This document shows, piece by piece, positions 56,377 to 64,000 of a stretch of 64,000 bases of DNA. Each line of letters starts with the position of its first letter. The first letter of the stretch is position 1. Source of the DNA: Saprospiraceae bacterium (GTDB lineage: Bacteria; Bacteroidota; Bacteroidia; Chitinophagales; Saprospiraceae); assembly GCA_016715105.1 (NCBI GenBank), contig JADKBO010000007.1:1-64000 (forward strand), given 5' to 3'. The notes under the pieces are model-generated. The model was not told the DNA's origin. It did not search any database and saw only the letters and a program-made list of their open reading frames with translations. The position numbers and the translations under genes were made by a program.

Positions 56377-57110
56377 AAAACGAAAATTTAGAAAATCAAA
56401 TAAAAAATCAACTGGAACAGAGGTCCATCAAGCCTTCGCATGACGCATGGCAAAAATTGGAATCTGCACTAGATGATCAAGGAATAGGGGAGGGGAAAAA
56501 TCGGAAGACCAGTATTTACTACTTACTGCTTTTTCTTTTAATGGGTGCTGGATTGTCTTTTTTTATGATCAAAAACGAAAATGGATCAGTCTCTGAACCA
56601 TTGGAAGAGAAAGAATCAGTTGCCCCCGAAGCGTACGCGCAAAATGAACCAGCAAAAGCGCAAGAAACTTTGGTTACAGCAAATGAGCCCCAAGCATTAA
56701 CTCCTCCTGAAATCAATGTGAAAGCGGTAGGTGATTTGGAACTTGGACCAAAACCTACTAAAATGAATAAAAAGCATACGAAGGCATCAGGACAGCAAGC
56801 AATAATAACCCAAACATCTGCAAAACAAACTTTAGAAGAAAACAACGCATTAATTCAAGATAGCGATGTAGCAATGGCTCAATTAGAAACAGAATCACCA
56901 GAGATAGAAAAAGCTGTGATTGATGTGAATGATTTAAAGCTGTCTATCAGCCTCCAAAAGCGCAAAGCAATCCATGTCAGCGCAAATAAACTCCTCGAAA
57001 CCGCCATGAAAGAAGAAAAGTCTTCCTTTTTCAGCAAAGTCGTTTCAAAGCTGAATAGGCGAGGCCAAGAAGCCATTACATTATTGTCTGAAAGAAATTT
57101 AGAAAATTAG
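56373..57110 (+). CDS. Single-pass membrane protein, putative anti-sigma factor
   Basis: 245 residues. The cytoplasmic front (NQLEQRSIKPSHDAWQKLES, about 8-30) is typical of small Bacteroidota proteins coupled to sigma factors; one helix follows, SIYYLLLFLLMGAGLSFFMI (about 49-68). The remaining 175 residues are low-complexity, rich in E, A, K and P, with a more ordered end (SISLQKRKAIHVSANKLLET). Overlap with the sigma gene and topology suggest that it binds the sigma factor at the membrane. No known anti-sigma fold (ZAS, FecR) is evident, so the role is inferred from context. Confidence 0.65.
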   Translation: MKNENLENQIKNQLEQRSIKPSHDAWQKLESALDDQGIGEGKNRKTSIYYLLLFLLMGAGLSFFMIKNENGSVSEPLEEKESVAPEAYAQNEPAKAQETLVTANEPQALTPPEINVKAVGDLELGPKPTKMNKKHTKASGQQAIITQTSAKQTLEENNALIQDSDVAMAQLETESPEIEKAVIDVNDLKLSISLQKRKAIHVSANKLLETAMKEEKSSFFSKVVSKLNRRGQEAITLLSERNLEN

Positions 57111-57134
57111 CATTAAGAAATAAATCACTAGATT

Positions 57135-58228
57135 ATGAAAAGATTAGTAACAACCACCTTGTGTTTGATGGTTATGTAGTAACATTGAGCGCACAAACAA
57201 CATTCGAAACAAAAGCAAAAGAAATAGCCGAGCAAATTGAGCAAATCACCGTTTCTGAAAAACTATTGCTGAAGGAAAAAATAGCAGAAATCAATGATAA
57301 ACTAGACCAAGGAACCATCACAAAAGCAGAGGCTGAAAAACTTTCTATGGAAGCTGCTCAAATGACATCAGATAGCATAACAGCAAAGGTTGGCCTTTTG
57401 CAAGATGAATTCTCATATTTGATCCAGCAAAAAGTGAATGAAGAAATTGATGAAACAACCGTAGAAAAAGTGGACATGGACCCTTCTCCTTGGGACGATA
57501 GCGAGGAATGGGGATATGGTGATGATGAAGACCATGACCATGACTGGGATTTTGATTTCAATTTTAAAAATAGAAACGAATCCCGATTGACTTCTCAGTT
57601 TGTTTTTGCTTTTGGAGTCAACTCCCTGATTGAAAATTCGGACCTTGGAACCATTTCTGATAGTCCTCTACGCACCTTTGACTCTCGTTTTTATGAATAT
57701 GGTTTGACCGGAAAATACCGATTGTCTCCAACCAGTAACTTTTTTCATCTTAAATATGGTTTGTCACTTTTGTATTCGAGACTTTCGCCCAAGAACAATA
57801 ATTATTATGTAGTAGATGGCATAGAAACAAGGCTTCAGAATTTTGATGGTTCTTTAAATAAAAATGAACTACGAAATGTATTTTTTACTGCTCCAATCCA
57901 TTTAGAATTGGACTTTACCAAGGCTACAAAAGATAGTGAAGGCAAGCAGCGTTTCAGAACTCAAAAGGCGGTTCGTTTAGGAATGGGTGGCTTTTTTGGG
58001 ATAAAAACGGGATCAAGACAAACGCTTGAATACAACCAAAATGGCAATAAATTTGAAGTAATTGAGAAGGGAAACTTTAATGTAAACCAATTTATTTATG
58101 GATTAAGCGCTTATTTTGGATACAGATCGTGGACCGTATACGCCAATTACCAAATAAATCCTGTTTTTGAAAACAACGATGTGGATCAACGTTTGGTGTC
58201 ATTGGGTCTGAGACTAGACTGGAACTAA
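57135..58228 (+). pseudogene. Outer-membrane barrel protein with coiled-coil and acidic linker; frameshift in signal peptide
   Basis: The natural ATG at 57,135 gives MKRLVTTTLCLMVM and then a stop; one missing base near 57,172 would join it to YVVTLSAQTTFETKAKE, a normal signal peptide with cleavage after LSA. Without that base the only start is a poor GTG at 57,161. The mature part has a helical region rich in E, K and Q (about residues 20-100), an acidic, His-containing linker (WGYGDDEDHDHDWDFDFNF, about 120-140) and a 12-strand-like barrel (RLTSQFVFAFGVNSL to SLGLRLDWN). Third gene of the sigma operon. Likely expressed in the organism if the shift is an error; the linker could bind divalent metal. 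Confidence 0.7.
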
Positions 58229-58426
58229 AGCGTTTTACATAAATAAATAGGCTAGGCTAGCGCTGGTTATTTGCTGAAAAATTTATTTACCTTAGCACGC
58301 AATGCGATATGTTCATCTGGCCGAAATTAAATTGATTTTAGTTATTTTTGATTTCAGAGTATGTTTTTATTAGCATAATAGGCGCTCTGCAATGAGCTGC
58401 CAAGTCAAAAATAAAGTAACAATTTG

Positions 58427-59053
58427 ATGAAATCAGATATCTCCATGCGAGAACCAATTACAGAAAAACAACTGATGGCTCTTGTAAAAATGTTCAATGC
58501 GCAGGATCAAGGTCCTGTAAATGAAGAAATTGGAGTTTTTATCATGAGTCGAGCCTATTTAGTGAAGCATAAGAAGGGAGATATCATTCACAAAGCAGGC
58601 AATGTTTGTAGGGTGATGAATTTTCTCACAACAGGATTGGTCAGAGGATTTATAATGGATTCAAATAAAGAGTTGACCACTTGGATCGTCGTGGAGCATG
58701 AATTGGCTGCACCGATTATTAGTTATGTGAATCAATCTGCAACCATTGAGAATGTACAGGCTTTGGAAGACTGTGAAATGATTACTATGGACTATGATGA
58801 CATTCAGGAATTATATCTCAAGTTCCCAGATTTTAATCGAATCACCAGAAGGTTGTTTGAGGTTTACTACAGCAAAGCCGAATTGAGAGCCTTGATCGCT
58901 AGATTCAGTACCGCAGAAAAAAAATACCAGTTTTTTCTGGAAAACTTTCAAGAGTTATCCAACAGGGTTACGCAAATTTATATAGCCTCTTTTTTGGGCA
59001 TTGATCAAGCTACGCTGAGTAGAATAAGACGTCAAAAGAAAAAACTAGTGTAA
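58427..59053 (+). CDS. Crp/Fnr-family transcription regulator
   Basis: 208 residues from the ATG at 58,427. An N-terminal cyclic-nucleotide-binding-like barrel (YLVKHKKGDIIHKAGNVCRV, MNFLTTGLVRGFIMDSNKEL, about 42-85) is followed by a dimer helix and a short C-terminal helix-turn-helix, VTQIYIASFLGIDQATLSRI (about 183-202). Residues that bind cAMP are not conserved, as is usual in this Bacteroidota subgroup. Target genes unknown. Its stop overlaps the end of the convergent lacI-type gene by 9 bp. Confidence 0.88.
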   Translation: MKSDISMREPITEKQLMALVKMFNAQDQGPVNEEIGVFIMSRAYLVKHKKGDIIHKAGNVCRVMNFLTTGLVRGFIMDSNKELTTWIVVEHELAAPIISYVNQSATIENVQALEDCEMITMDYDDIQELYLKFPDFNRITRRLFEVYYSKAELRALIARFSTAEKKYQFFLENFQELSNRVTQIYIASFLGIDQATLSRIRRQKKKLV

Positions 59054-60122
59054 AATCTTCCTGTCGTTTTGGTACAGTGATTCATCTCTTTTGATGTAAG
59101 CGGCCAAGTTTTCTTTGAGTACAATGTCAATAGGTAGATAGGTTGATCGGGGAGGTGTTACTTTATTGATCAGTAAATCATAAATCTGCATCATAGCTCT
59201 AAAAGATTGTTCAGATGGGTTTTGATTGAATAAAGCCGAAAGTTTACCAGATTCCAATAGTTGAATATTCTCAGGCACAATGTCAAACCCCAAAACAATG
59301 ACCTCTGGTTTGATGGATTGTTGGTAGATTTTGAAAAAAGTATAAGCCTGAGAGTTGGTAAACCAAATGGATTTAATGTTGGATTTTGCATGCAACAAAG
59401 CTTCCACCCTTTCTTTTATCGTTTCCTTATCATCAATATACATCTCCACTATATTGGAATCAATAGATTGAGTTTTGAGATACTCTTGTAAACCACCAAT
59501 TTTATCCGCCGTATGTTGTGCATTGGTAGAATCGCTACCGATCGTAACGACCAATATTTCACTCAAGGCTTTTTGCCTCAACGTAAGGATACTCCCAGCC
59601 AGTTTACCCGCATCCTTTGAATTTTGACCAACATACGCAGTAATCCCTGCAATTGTTTGTTCCGTATTGATGGTGAAAAAAGGTATATTGTTGTGCTTTA
59701 CAATTCTTGCAAATCTGATGGTTTCCATCTTAAATAAGTGCGGTGAGAATTGCTGCCGGTGTAATGTTCAAAGCTTCCATCAGCTGATTTTCATAAGAAG
59801 CACCATTTTCATAATCAAAATCAAAATAGGTAATTTCAACTCCGTATTGCCCAATATTGCGCATCGCAGCTTGTACACCCAACCTGATTTGATGCCAATA
59901 AGAATCAACAACAGACGGCAGGACAACAGCTATTTGATGCGTTTTATTAATGGCCAAAGTGCTCGCGATCAAGTTTTTTTCATAGCCAATTTGATCTGCT
60001 ATTTGTAAAATACGATCTTTTTTTTCGGCCTTTACATTACCACGCCCGTTGATTACTCTATCAACAGTGCCCCTGGAAACTCCAGCAGCTCTAGCTATAT
60101 CTTTGATGGTAATTTTTGACAA
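59045..60122 (-). pseudogene. LacI-family repressor, one frameshift
   Basis: From the ATG at 60,122: helix-turn-helix ITIKDIARAAGVSRGTVDRV and hinge, NGRGNVKAEKKDRILQIAD, then the sugar-binding half to NITPAAILTALI-stop (59,730). The rest, METIRFARIVKHNNIPFFTI through GFDIVPENIQLLESGKLSAL and INKVTPPRSTYLPIDIVLKE, is in another frame to 59,045. Restoring two bases in the T run gives ILTAxIFKMETIRFA, a continuous protein of about 359 residues. It is divergent from the NagB-PIG-L gene and should control it and perhaps other amino-sugar genes. Confidence 0.85.
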
Positions 60123-60200
60123 TTTAAATGGCTTTTAAAGATAAAATGAACTGAAATCGATACTATTTACTTAAAATAAGCACCAAAAGTAGGAAAATAT

Positions 60201-60245
60201 TTGTGGAAGTGTGCAATGTTTGTATATTTGTTGTGCGCGAGCACA
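60201..60245 (+). promoter_or_regulatory. Promoter and candidate LacI operator before nagB
   Basis: TTG (60,201-60,203) and TATATTTG (60,223-60,230) form a good Bacteroidota promoter with a 19-bp spacer. Directly after it, TGTGC-GCGA-GCACA (60,232-60,245) is a palindrome well placed to block initiation. The divergent repressor gene starts 79 bp upstream. Confidence 0.6.
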
Positions 60246-60261
60246 GTTTAAAATCGATCAC

Positions 60262-62208
60262 ATGGCTATCACAGGAATTATCAGCAAGTACCCATCCACA
60301 TTAATCTACCAACTCAAGTCGGTAGAAAAAATGCCCTTAGAAATTTTTGAAACAGCAGAATTTGGCAGTAAATACGTCGCCCAATCCATCGCATGGGCCA
60401 TCAAAAGGAAAGAGCAATTGGGTCAAACCACCGTTCTTGGTCTTGCAACAGGATCTTCGCCGATCAAAATTTATGGTGAGTTGGTAAGAATGCATAAAGA
60501 GGAGGGTCTCAGCTTCAAAAATGTCGTGACTTTCAATTTGGATGAATACTACGGACTGACTCATGATGATCCGCAGAGTTACCATTACTTTATGCACGAA
60601 CATTTGTTTCAGTACATTGACATTCCAAAAGAGAACATATACATTCCAGATGGAACCATTCCGATGGATCAGGTTTCTAAATACTGTGACCATTATGAAA
60701 AGCAAATTCAATTACATGGTGGCTTGGATATTCAAATTCTAGGAATAGGTCGTACAGGACACATTGGTTTTAATGAACCAGGTTCTGATCAAAAATCGAT
60801 TACGAGATTGATTCAATTGGATAATATCACCAGGAGAGATGCTGCTGAGTCATTTGGAAATATTGAAGATGTGCCTTACAAAGCCATCACCATGGGAATC
60901 AAAACCATATTGTCTGCCAAGGAGATTTACATTATGGCATGGGGTCAACACAAAGCAGAAATAGTGAGGTCATCAGTGGAGGAAGAACCTACACCTAGAA
61001 TTCCAGCAACTTTTTTACAATTACATTCCAATGTCAGATATTGCATTGACGGTGCAGCGGCAGAAAAATTGACAAGAGTAGAAACACCTTGGAGGGTTGG
61101 TTCTTGCCAGTGGACAGATAATTTGACGTGCAAAGCGGTGGTTTGGCTATCTCAATTGACAGGAAAACCCATTCTTAAATTGACAGACGAAGATTACAAT
61201 GAGCATGGTTTGAGCGAACTCATTGCTGAAAGAGACAATGCTTATCAAATCAATTTAGCCATTTTCAATAGGTTGCAACACACGATAACTGGTTGGCCAG
61301 GTGGAAAACCAAATACGGATGATCGCAATAGACCAGAGCGTTCTACTCCGACCAAAAAAAGTGTCATCATCTTCAGCCCGCATCCAGATGACGATGTCAT
61401 TTCCATGGGAGGAACTTTCCTCAGGTTGGTAGATCAAGACCATGATGTGCACGTGGCTTATCAAACTTCGGGTAACATTGCAGTGCATAATCACGATGCA
61501 CAGAGGTTTTTGGAATTTTACGAACAATACAATAAGCTGGCATCCATAACACCTAAAAACCCACTTTTTGATGCGGCATTAAAAACACTGCTCAGTGATG
61601 CAAAGGATAAAAATACGCCTGAAGTGAGGGCGGTTAAGGGCTTGATCAGAAGGGGAGAAGCTACTGCAGCCGCCAGGTTTAGTGGATTGAAAGACAAAAA
61701 TATTCACTTTTTGGACTTGCCCTTTTATGAAGCGAGTAAGGTGAAAAAAAGCAATGGTACAGAGGCTGATGTAGCCATTATCAAGGAATTACTCATGGCC
61801 AGAAAACCACATCAAGTATTTGCTGCCGGTGATTTGGCGGACCCACATGGTACCCACAGAATCTGTTTGGATGCCATCCTCACCGCATTCGAGGAACTCA
61901 AAGACGAAAAATGGATCAAAAATTGCTGGCTTTGGTTATACAGAGGCGCATGGCATGAATATACCATTGACGAAATAGAAATGACGATTCCCTTGAGCCC
62001 CCAAGAATTGCTCAAGAAAAGAAAAGCCATTTATATGCACCAAAGTCAGAAGGATAGTGCACCTTTTCCAGGAGAAGATTCCAGAGAGTTTTGGCAACGT
62101 GCAGAACATCGCAATAAAGCGACTGCGGAAATGTACAGGGATTTGGGTTTTGCAGAATATGAAGCTATGGAAGCCTTCAAAAGGTGGAAGTTTAGTTTTC
62201 AACAATAG
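60262..62208 (+). CDS. nagB: Glucosamine-6-phosphate deaminase fused to a PIG-L/LmbE deacetylase domain
   Basis: 648 residues from the ATG at 60,262 (an earlier in-frame start overlaps the promoter palindrome). NagB half: TVLGLATGSSPIKIYGELVR (about 60-79), FNLDEYYGLTHDDPQSYHYF (about 92-111), GIGRTGHIGFNEPGSDQKSI (about 161-180) and KAITMGIKTILSAKEIYIMA. PIG-L half from about 370: VIIFSPHPDDDVISMGGTFL with the HPDD zinc motif, FLDLPFYEASKVKKSNG, AAGDLADPHGTHRICLDAIL supplying the third ligand His. The first half converts glucosamine-6-P to fructose-6-P; the second may deacetylate an N-acetylglucosaminyl substrate. The two-domain form is usual in Bacteroidota. Confidence 0.93.
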   Translation: MAITGIISKYPSTLIYQLKSVEKMPLEIFETAEFGSKYVAQSIAWAIKRKEQLGQTTVLGLATGSSPIKIYGELVRMHKEEGLSFKNVVTFNLDEYYGLTHDDPQSYHYFMHEHLFQYIDIPKENIYIPDGTIPMDQVSKYCDHYEKQIQLHGGLDIQILGIGRTGHIGFNEPGSDQKSITRLIQLDNITRRDAAESFGNIEDVPYKAITMGIKTILSAKEIYIMAWGQHKAEIVRSSVEEEPTPRIPATFLQLHSNVRYCIDGAAAEKLTRVETPWRVGSCQWTDNLTCKAVVWLSQLTGKPILKLTDEDYNEHGLSELIAERDNAYQINLAIFNRLQHTITGWPGGKPNTDDRNRPERSTPTKKSVIIFSPHPDDDVISMGGTFLRLVDQDHDVHVAYQTSGNIAVHNHDAQRFLEFYEQYNKLASITPKNPLFDAALKTLLSDAKDKNTPEVRAVKGLIRRGEATAAARFSGLKDKNIHFLDLPFYEASKVKKSNGTEADVAIIKELLMARKPHQVFAAGDLADPHGTHRICLDAILTAFEELKDEKWIKNCWLWLYRGAWHEYTIDEIEMTIPLSPQELLKKRKAIYMHQSQKDSAPFPGEDSREFWQRAEHRNKATAEMYRDLGFAEYEAMEAFKRWKFSFQQ

Positions 62209-62299
62209 CACTTACAAACCCATAATAAATAAGGATTTGAATTAATAATATGCTGATATTGGGACTTTTTGTACCCATTTTTTGACTGAAGCTACGGAT

Positions 62300-62421
62300 G
62301 GCCTACACCCATAAGTAGCTTTAGTTTTTTAACTCCAATATTCGGCTGAGAGCCGGGAGCTGTGGACGGCTTTCAGTTATCAGTTTTCAGCTGTCAGTTT
62401 TGTCGGAAATCGGGAATCGGT
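62300..62421. repeat. TTTCAGTTATCAG / CAGCTGTCAG low-complexity tract
   Basis: Alternating CAGTTATCAGTTTTCAGCTG units and GGAAATCGGGAATCGG. The same families are seen near 24,660, 42,770 and 62,690. Nothing coding. Confidence 0.5.
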
Positions 62422-62590
62422 GACAAGCTTTCAGTGATCAGCTATCAGCTTTTTGCAGAAATCAGACGATAAGGAACTGATTTGAATGCTATCAAAAATC
62501 TAGCACCTAAGTTATGAGCCTTCCTCATTAGCCACTGGCTTCAGCTTGTGGTGGCTAATGGTCCATCTCGAAACCTGGGCTTTAGCCCAA
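62422..62590. repeat. ~170-bp tandem-like duplication, copy 1 (contains REP hairpins)
   Basis: Starts GACAAGCTTTCAG and ends GGGCTTTAGCCCAA. Blocks AGCTTTTTGCAGAAAT, CTAGCACCTAAGTTATGAGC and CATTAGCCACTGGCTTCAGC are repeated in the same order at 62,687-62,862. The REP element itself occupies 62,528-62,589. Confidence 0.8.
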
Positions 62591-62686
62591 CATTTCCTGT
62601 ATGAATCGTAGGGAGGAAAATGTTTTCATGGATTAGATTTTCATAAGCTCTAAAGTGTCAACAAGCAATTTTTTGCGTAAATTGGA

Positions 62687-62862
62687 GACAAGCTTTCAGG
62701 TATCAGTTTTCAGCTGTCAGCTTTTTGCAGAAATAAGACAATATGTATCTGATGTGAATGCTAGCAAAAATCTAGCACCTAAGTTATGAGCCTTCCTCAT
62801 TAGCCACTGGCTTCAGCTTGTGGTGGCTAATGGTCCATCTCGATACCTGGGCTTTAACCCAA
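62687..62862. repeat. ~170-bp duplication, copy 2 (contains REP hairpins)
   Basis: Second copy of 62,422-62,590 in the same orientation, 97 bp away, differing at a few positions. Its REP element is at 62,799-62,861. Confidence 0.8.
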
Positions 62863-63007
62863 TTCCCCCATGTCACTTGCAACAATCAGCTAGGTTTTTC
62901 ACAAAAAAACATTTGTTCTTTCTAGAGACAGTAGGGCAAGAAAATGTAAAATTTTGTGCTTCTACAAAAAAAGTCTTAACTTTCGAAAACATTATCACCA
63001 AATCTAT

Positions 63008-63832
63008 ATGAAAGGATATTTATTCCTGATTACGATAATTTTGCTCACCGCGTGTAAATCCACCTTCAAATCCACGACCGAAGAAGCAGTTTTTGTTTCA
63101 GAAAGACAGTATCCTGCTCGGGTAAAACAGGTAGAAGTTGATCCACTTGGCTCAGTTTATTTACTTGATAAAATCAATAAGCTCACCCGTTACAATACGA
63201 TCAATAACACCAAAACGGAATACGTGGATAATCGATTGGGCAATATCGATGATTTTGATCCACGAAATCCCTTGAGCATCATGGTATTCTTTCGCCAATA
63301 TGGCATTATCAAGTTTTTGGATAACACATTAAGTCCCATAAAAGTGATTGCTTTACAAGAAAATGAAGCCTTCCAAAATGTGAGTGCCGCCTGTACAACC
63401 AACGACAACAAACTGTGGCTATTTGAGGAAAATCAACAGCGCTTTTACAAAGTAGGTGACAACCTTCAAGTCATAGCTGAAACCAATCGCTTGAGTGATT
63501 TGGGATTGCAGAAGATTCAGGTAGTCAAAATGAGAGAAAATAACAACAAACTGGTTGTATTGATCAAAAATGAAGGCCTTTTTGTATTTGATAATTTTGG
63601 CCAATTTCAAAAAAAAATAAAAACTGACCTTTATACTGATTTTCAATTTCTGGAAGACAATATCATACAGTTTGAAAATTGCCAAGCCAATGTGATACCC
63701 ATCTCCAATCCCTTGCAATTGCCGCAAAGTGATGAACTATGTACGATGAATACAGGTGCCAAGAGTGCGAGGAAACTGAAGCAAGGTTGGCTATTGTCCT
63801 ATGAGGATGGCGTAGATTATTTGTTTAAATAA
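63008..63832 (+). CDS. Lipoprotein of unknown function, beta-propeller-like
   Basis: 274 residues from the ATG at 63,008, which gives a lipoprotein signal YLFLITIILLTAC. The mature protein contains repeated blade-like strands: VKQVEVDPLGSVYLLDKINK, LTRYN, KLWLFEENQQRFYKVGDN, KLVVLIKNEGLFVFDNFGQF. This spacing suggests a small WD/NHL-type propeller. No family can be named. It stands alone between the repeat region and glgA. Confidence 0.7.
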   Translation: MKGYLFLITIILLTACKSTFKSTTEEAVFVSERQYPARVKQVEVDPLGSVYLLDKINKLTRYNTINNTKTEYVDNRLGNIDDFDPRNPLSIMVFFRQYGIIKFLDNTLSPIKVIALQENEAFQNVSAACTTNDNKLWLFEENQQRFYKVGDNLQVIAETNRLSDLGLQKIQVVKMRENNNKLVVLIKNEGLFVFDNFGQFQKKIKTDLYTDFQFLEDNIIQFENCQANVIPISNPLQLPQSDELCTMNTGAKSARKLKQGWLLSYEDGVDYLFK

Positions 63833-63952
63833 TGACATTTGAATGAAAATTCCGATAAACTAAATAATTACAGAAATAATTTACGAGGCTTTTTGTATAT
63901 TTCGGAAGTTCGTTTAATTTACGTGCTCATTGATATCAACTATCTTATAAGG

Positions 63953-64000
63953 ATGCCTGAAAGCTTCAAAGTTCACTATTTGTCTGCAGAATGTTATCCC
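63953..64000 (+). CDS. glgA: Start of a glycogen synthase (GlgA-like), cut by the right edge
   Basis: Only 16 codons are present: MPESFKVHYLSAECYP. K-----SAECYP is the usual N-terminus of bacterial starch/glycogen synthases (K-LH-SAECYP-AK-GGL), which use ADP- or UDP-glucose. The assignment depends on this short motif. Confidence 0.6.
   Translation, partial: MPESFKVHYLSAECYP

Noticed and set aside
57135..60122. Programmed ribosomal frameshifting at the broken genes
   Set aside because: The shifts in the barrel gene and the LacI gene occur in families not known to use recoding, lack slippery heptamers with a stem-loop, and match the indel pattern seen elsewhere in the window.
62422..62862. 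CRISPR-like repeat arrangement
   Set aside because: Only two copies, unit length 170 bp with a 97-bp gap, and no cas genes; it is a duplicated REP unit.
62820..63011. 63-codon open frame over the repeat unit
   Set aside because: Its first half is translated REP hairpin and it overlaps the leader of the lipoprotein gene.
1..64000. tRNA or rRNA genes
   Set aside because: No GTTCRANYC-type loops with cloverleaf pairing or conserved rRNA text were noticed by eye; a tRNAscan run would be decisive.

Overview
The window looks like a chromosomal piece of a Bacteroidota bacterium, plausibly a Saprospiraceae-like, T9SS-bearing, polysaccharide-degrading environmental species. Support comes from type IX secretion C-terminal sorting domains, an ECF sigma/FecR/TonB-receptor operon with an STN domain, TAnnTTTG-type promoters, SusC-era style gene neighbourhoods, S9B peptidases and AT-rich DNA. 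The lineage below phylum level is inference.

There are two zones of very different quality. From 1 to about 19,945 almost every recognisable gene is broken by several single-base indels, yet reading across frames recovers complete, conserved proteins: a GH39 beta-xylosidase and a GH10 xylanase with a T9SS tail (minus strand, 124-4057), a DUF2683/YoeB-type toxin-antitoxin pair (4.2-4.7 kb), a dipeptidyl-peptidase IV (4.9-7.0 kb), an AAA ATPase (8.0-9.4 kb), an EthD protein, a very unusual VOC + two cytochrome c + rhodanese fusion (9.96-12.04 kb), two more toxin-antitoxin loci (12.2-13.6 kb), an IS66 element (14.2-16.4 kb), an Imm53 immunity gene beside a secreted tail-fibre-like protein (17.6-19.3 kb). 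The change to clean sequence falls inside ligD, which points to an unpolished or low-coverage assembly stretch rather than gene decay.

From 19.95 kb on most genes are intact. LigD (POL-PE-LIG) is followed by a MITE-like element, a broken membrane-anchored protein and two decayed insertion sequences (an IS4/Tn5-like one, and an IS4-superfamily one whose transposase carries an AbrB-like N-terminus). Then come a four-repeat lipoprotein, an ECF sigma / metallopeptidase-like lipoprotein / FecR / TonB-receptor operon (27.6-32.3 kb), a secreted lysyl-oxidase-like protein with a P domain and a T9SS cargo protein (32.4-35.3 kb), ParDE (35.5-36.0 kb), an amino-acid permease and a DedA protein.

From 39 to 44.4 kb lies an envelope-glycan block: UbiA-type polyprenyl-phosphate pentosyltransferase, DprE1-like oxidase and a GT-C glycosyltransferase in one minus-strand operon, then an O-antigen ligase/polymerase-like protein. 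Next are an FMN reductase and cupin, the ApbE-DUF4266-DUF3570 trio (45.4-47.8 kb), a patatin phospholipase divergent from an AAA ATPase, a GH53 endo-galactanase lipoprotein, a NIPSNAP lipoprotein, malic enzyme (maeB), DinB, a second sigma / membrane protein / beta-barrel operon (55.8-58.2 kb), a Crp-family regulator, a LacI regulator (frameshifted) divergent from a NagB-PIG-L fusion, a lipoprotein, and the first codons of a glycogen synthase at the right edge.

Intergenic DNA carries several dispersed repeat families: a two-hairpin REP-like element at five places, pyrimidine-rich TTTCGTCTCTCAT repeats, AGCCACGAG and TTTCAGCTGTCAG low-complexity tracts, and two larger duplicated segments in the 7-8 kb and 13.7/16.6 kb regions. 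No rRNA, tRNA or CRISPR array was seen.
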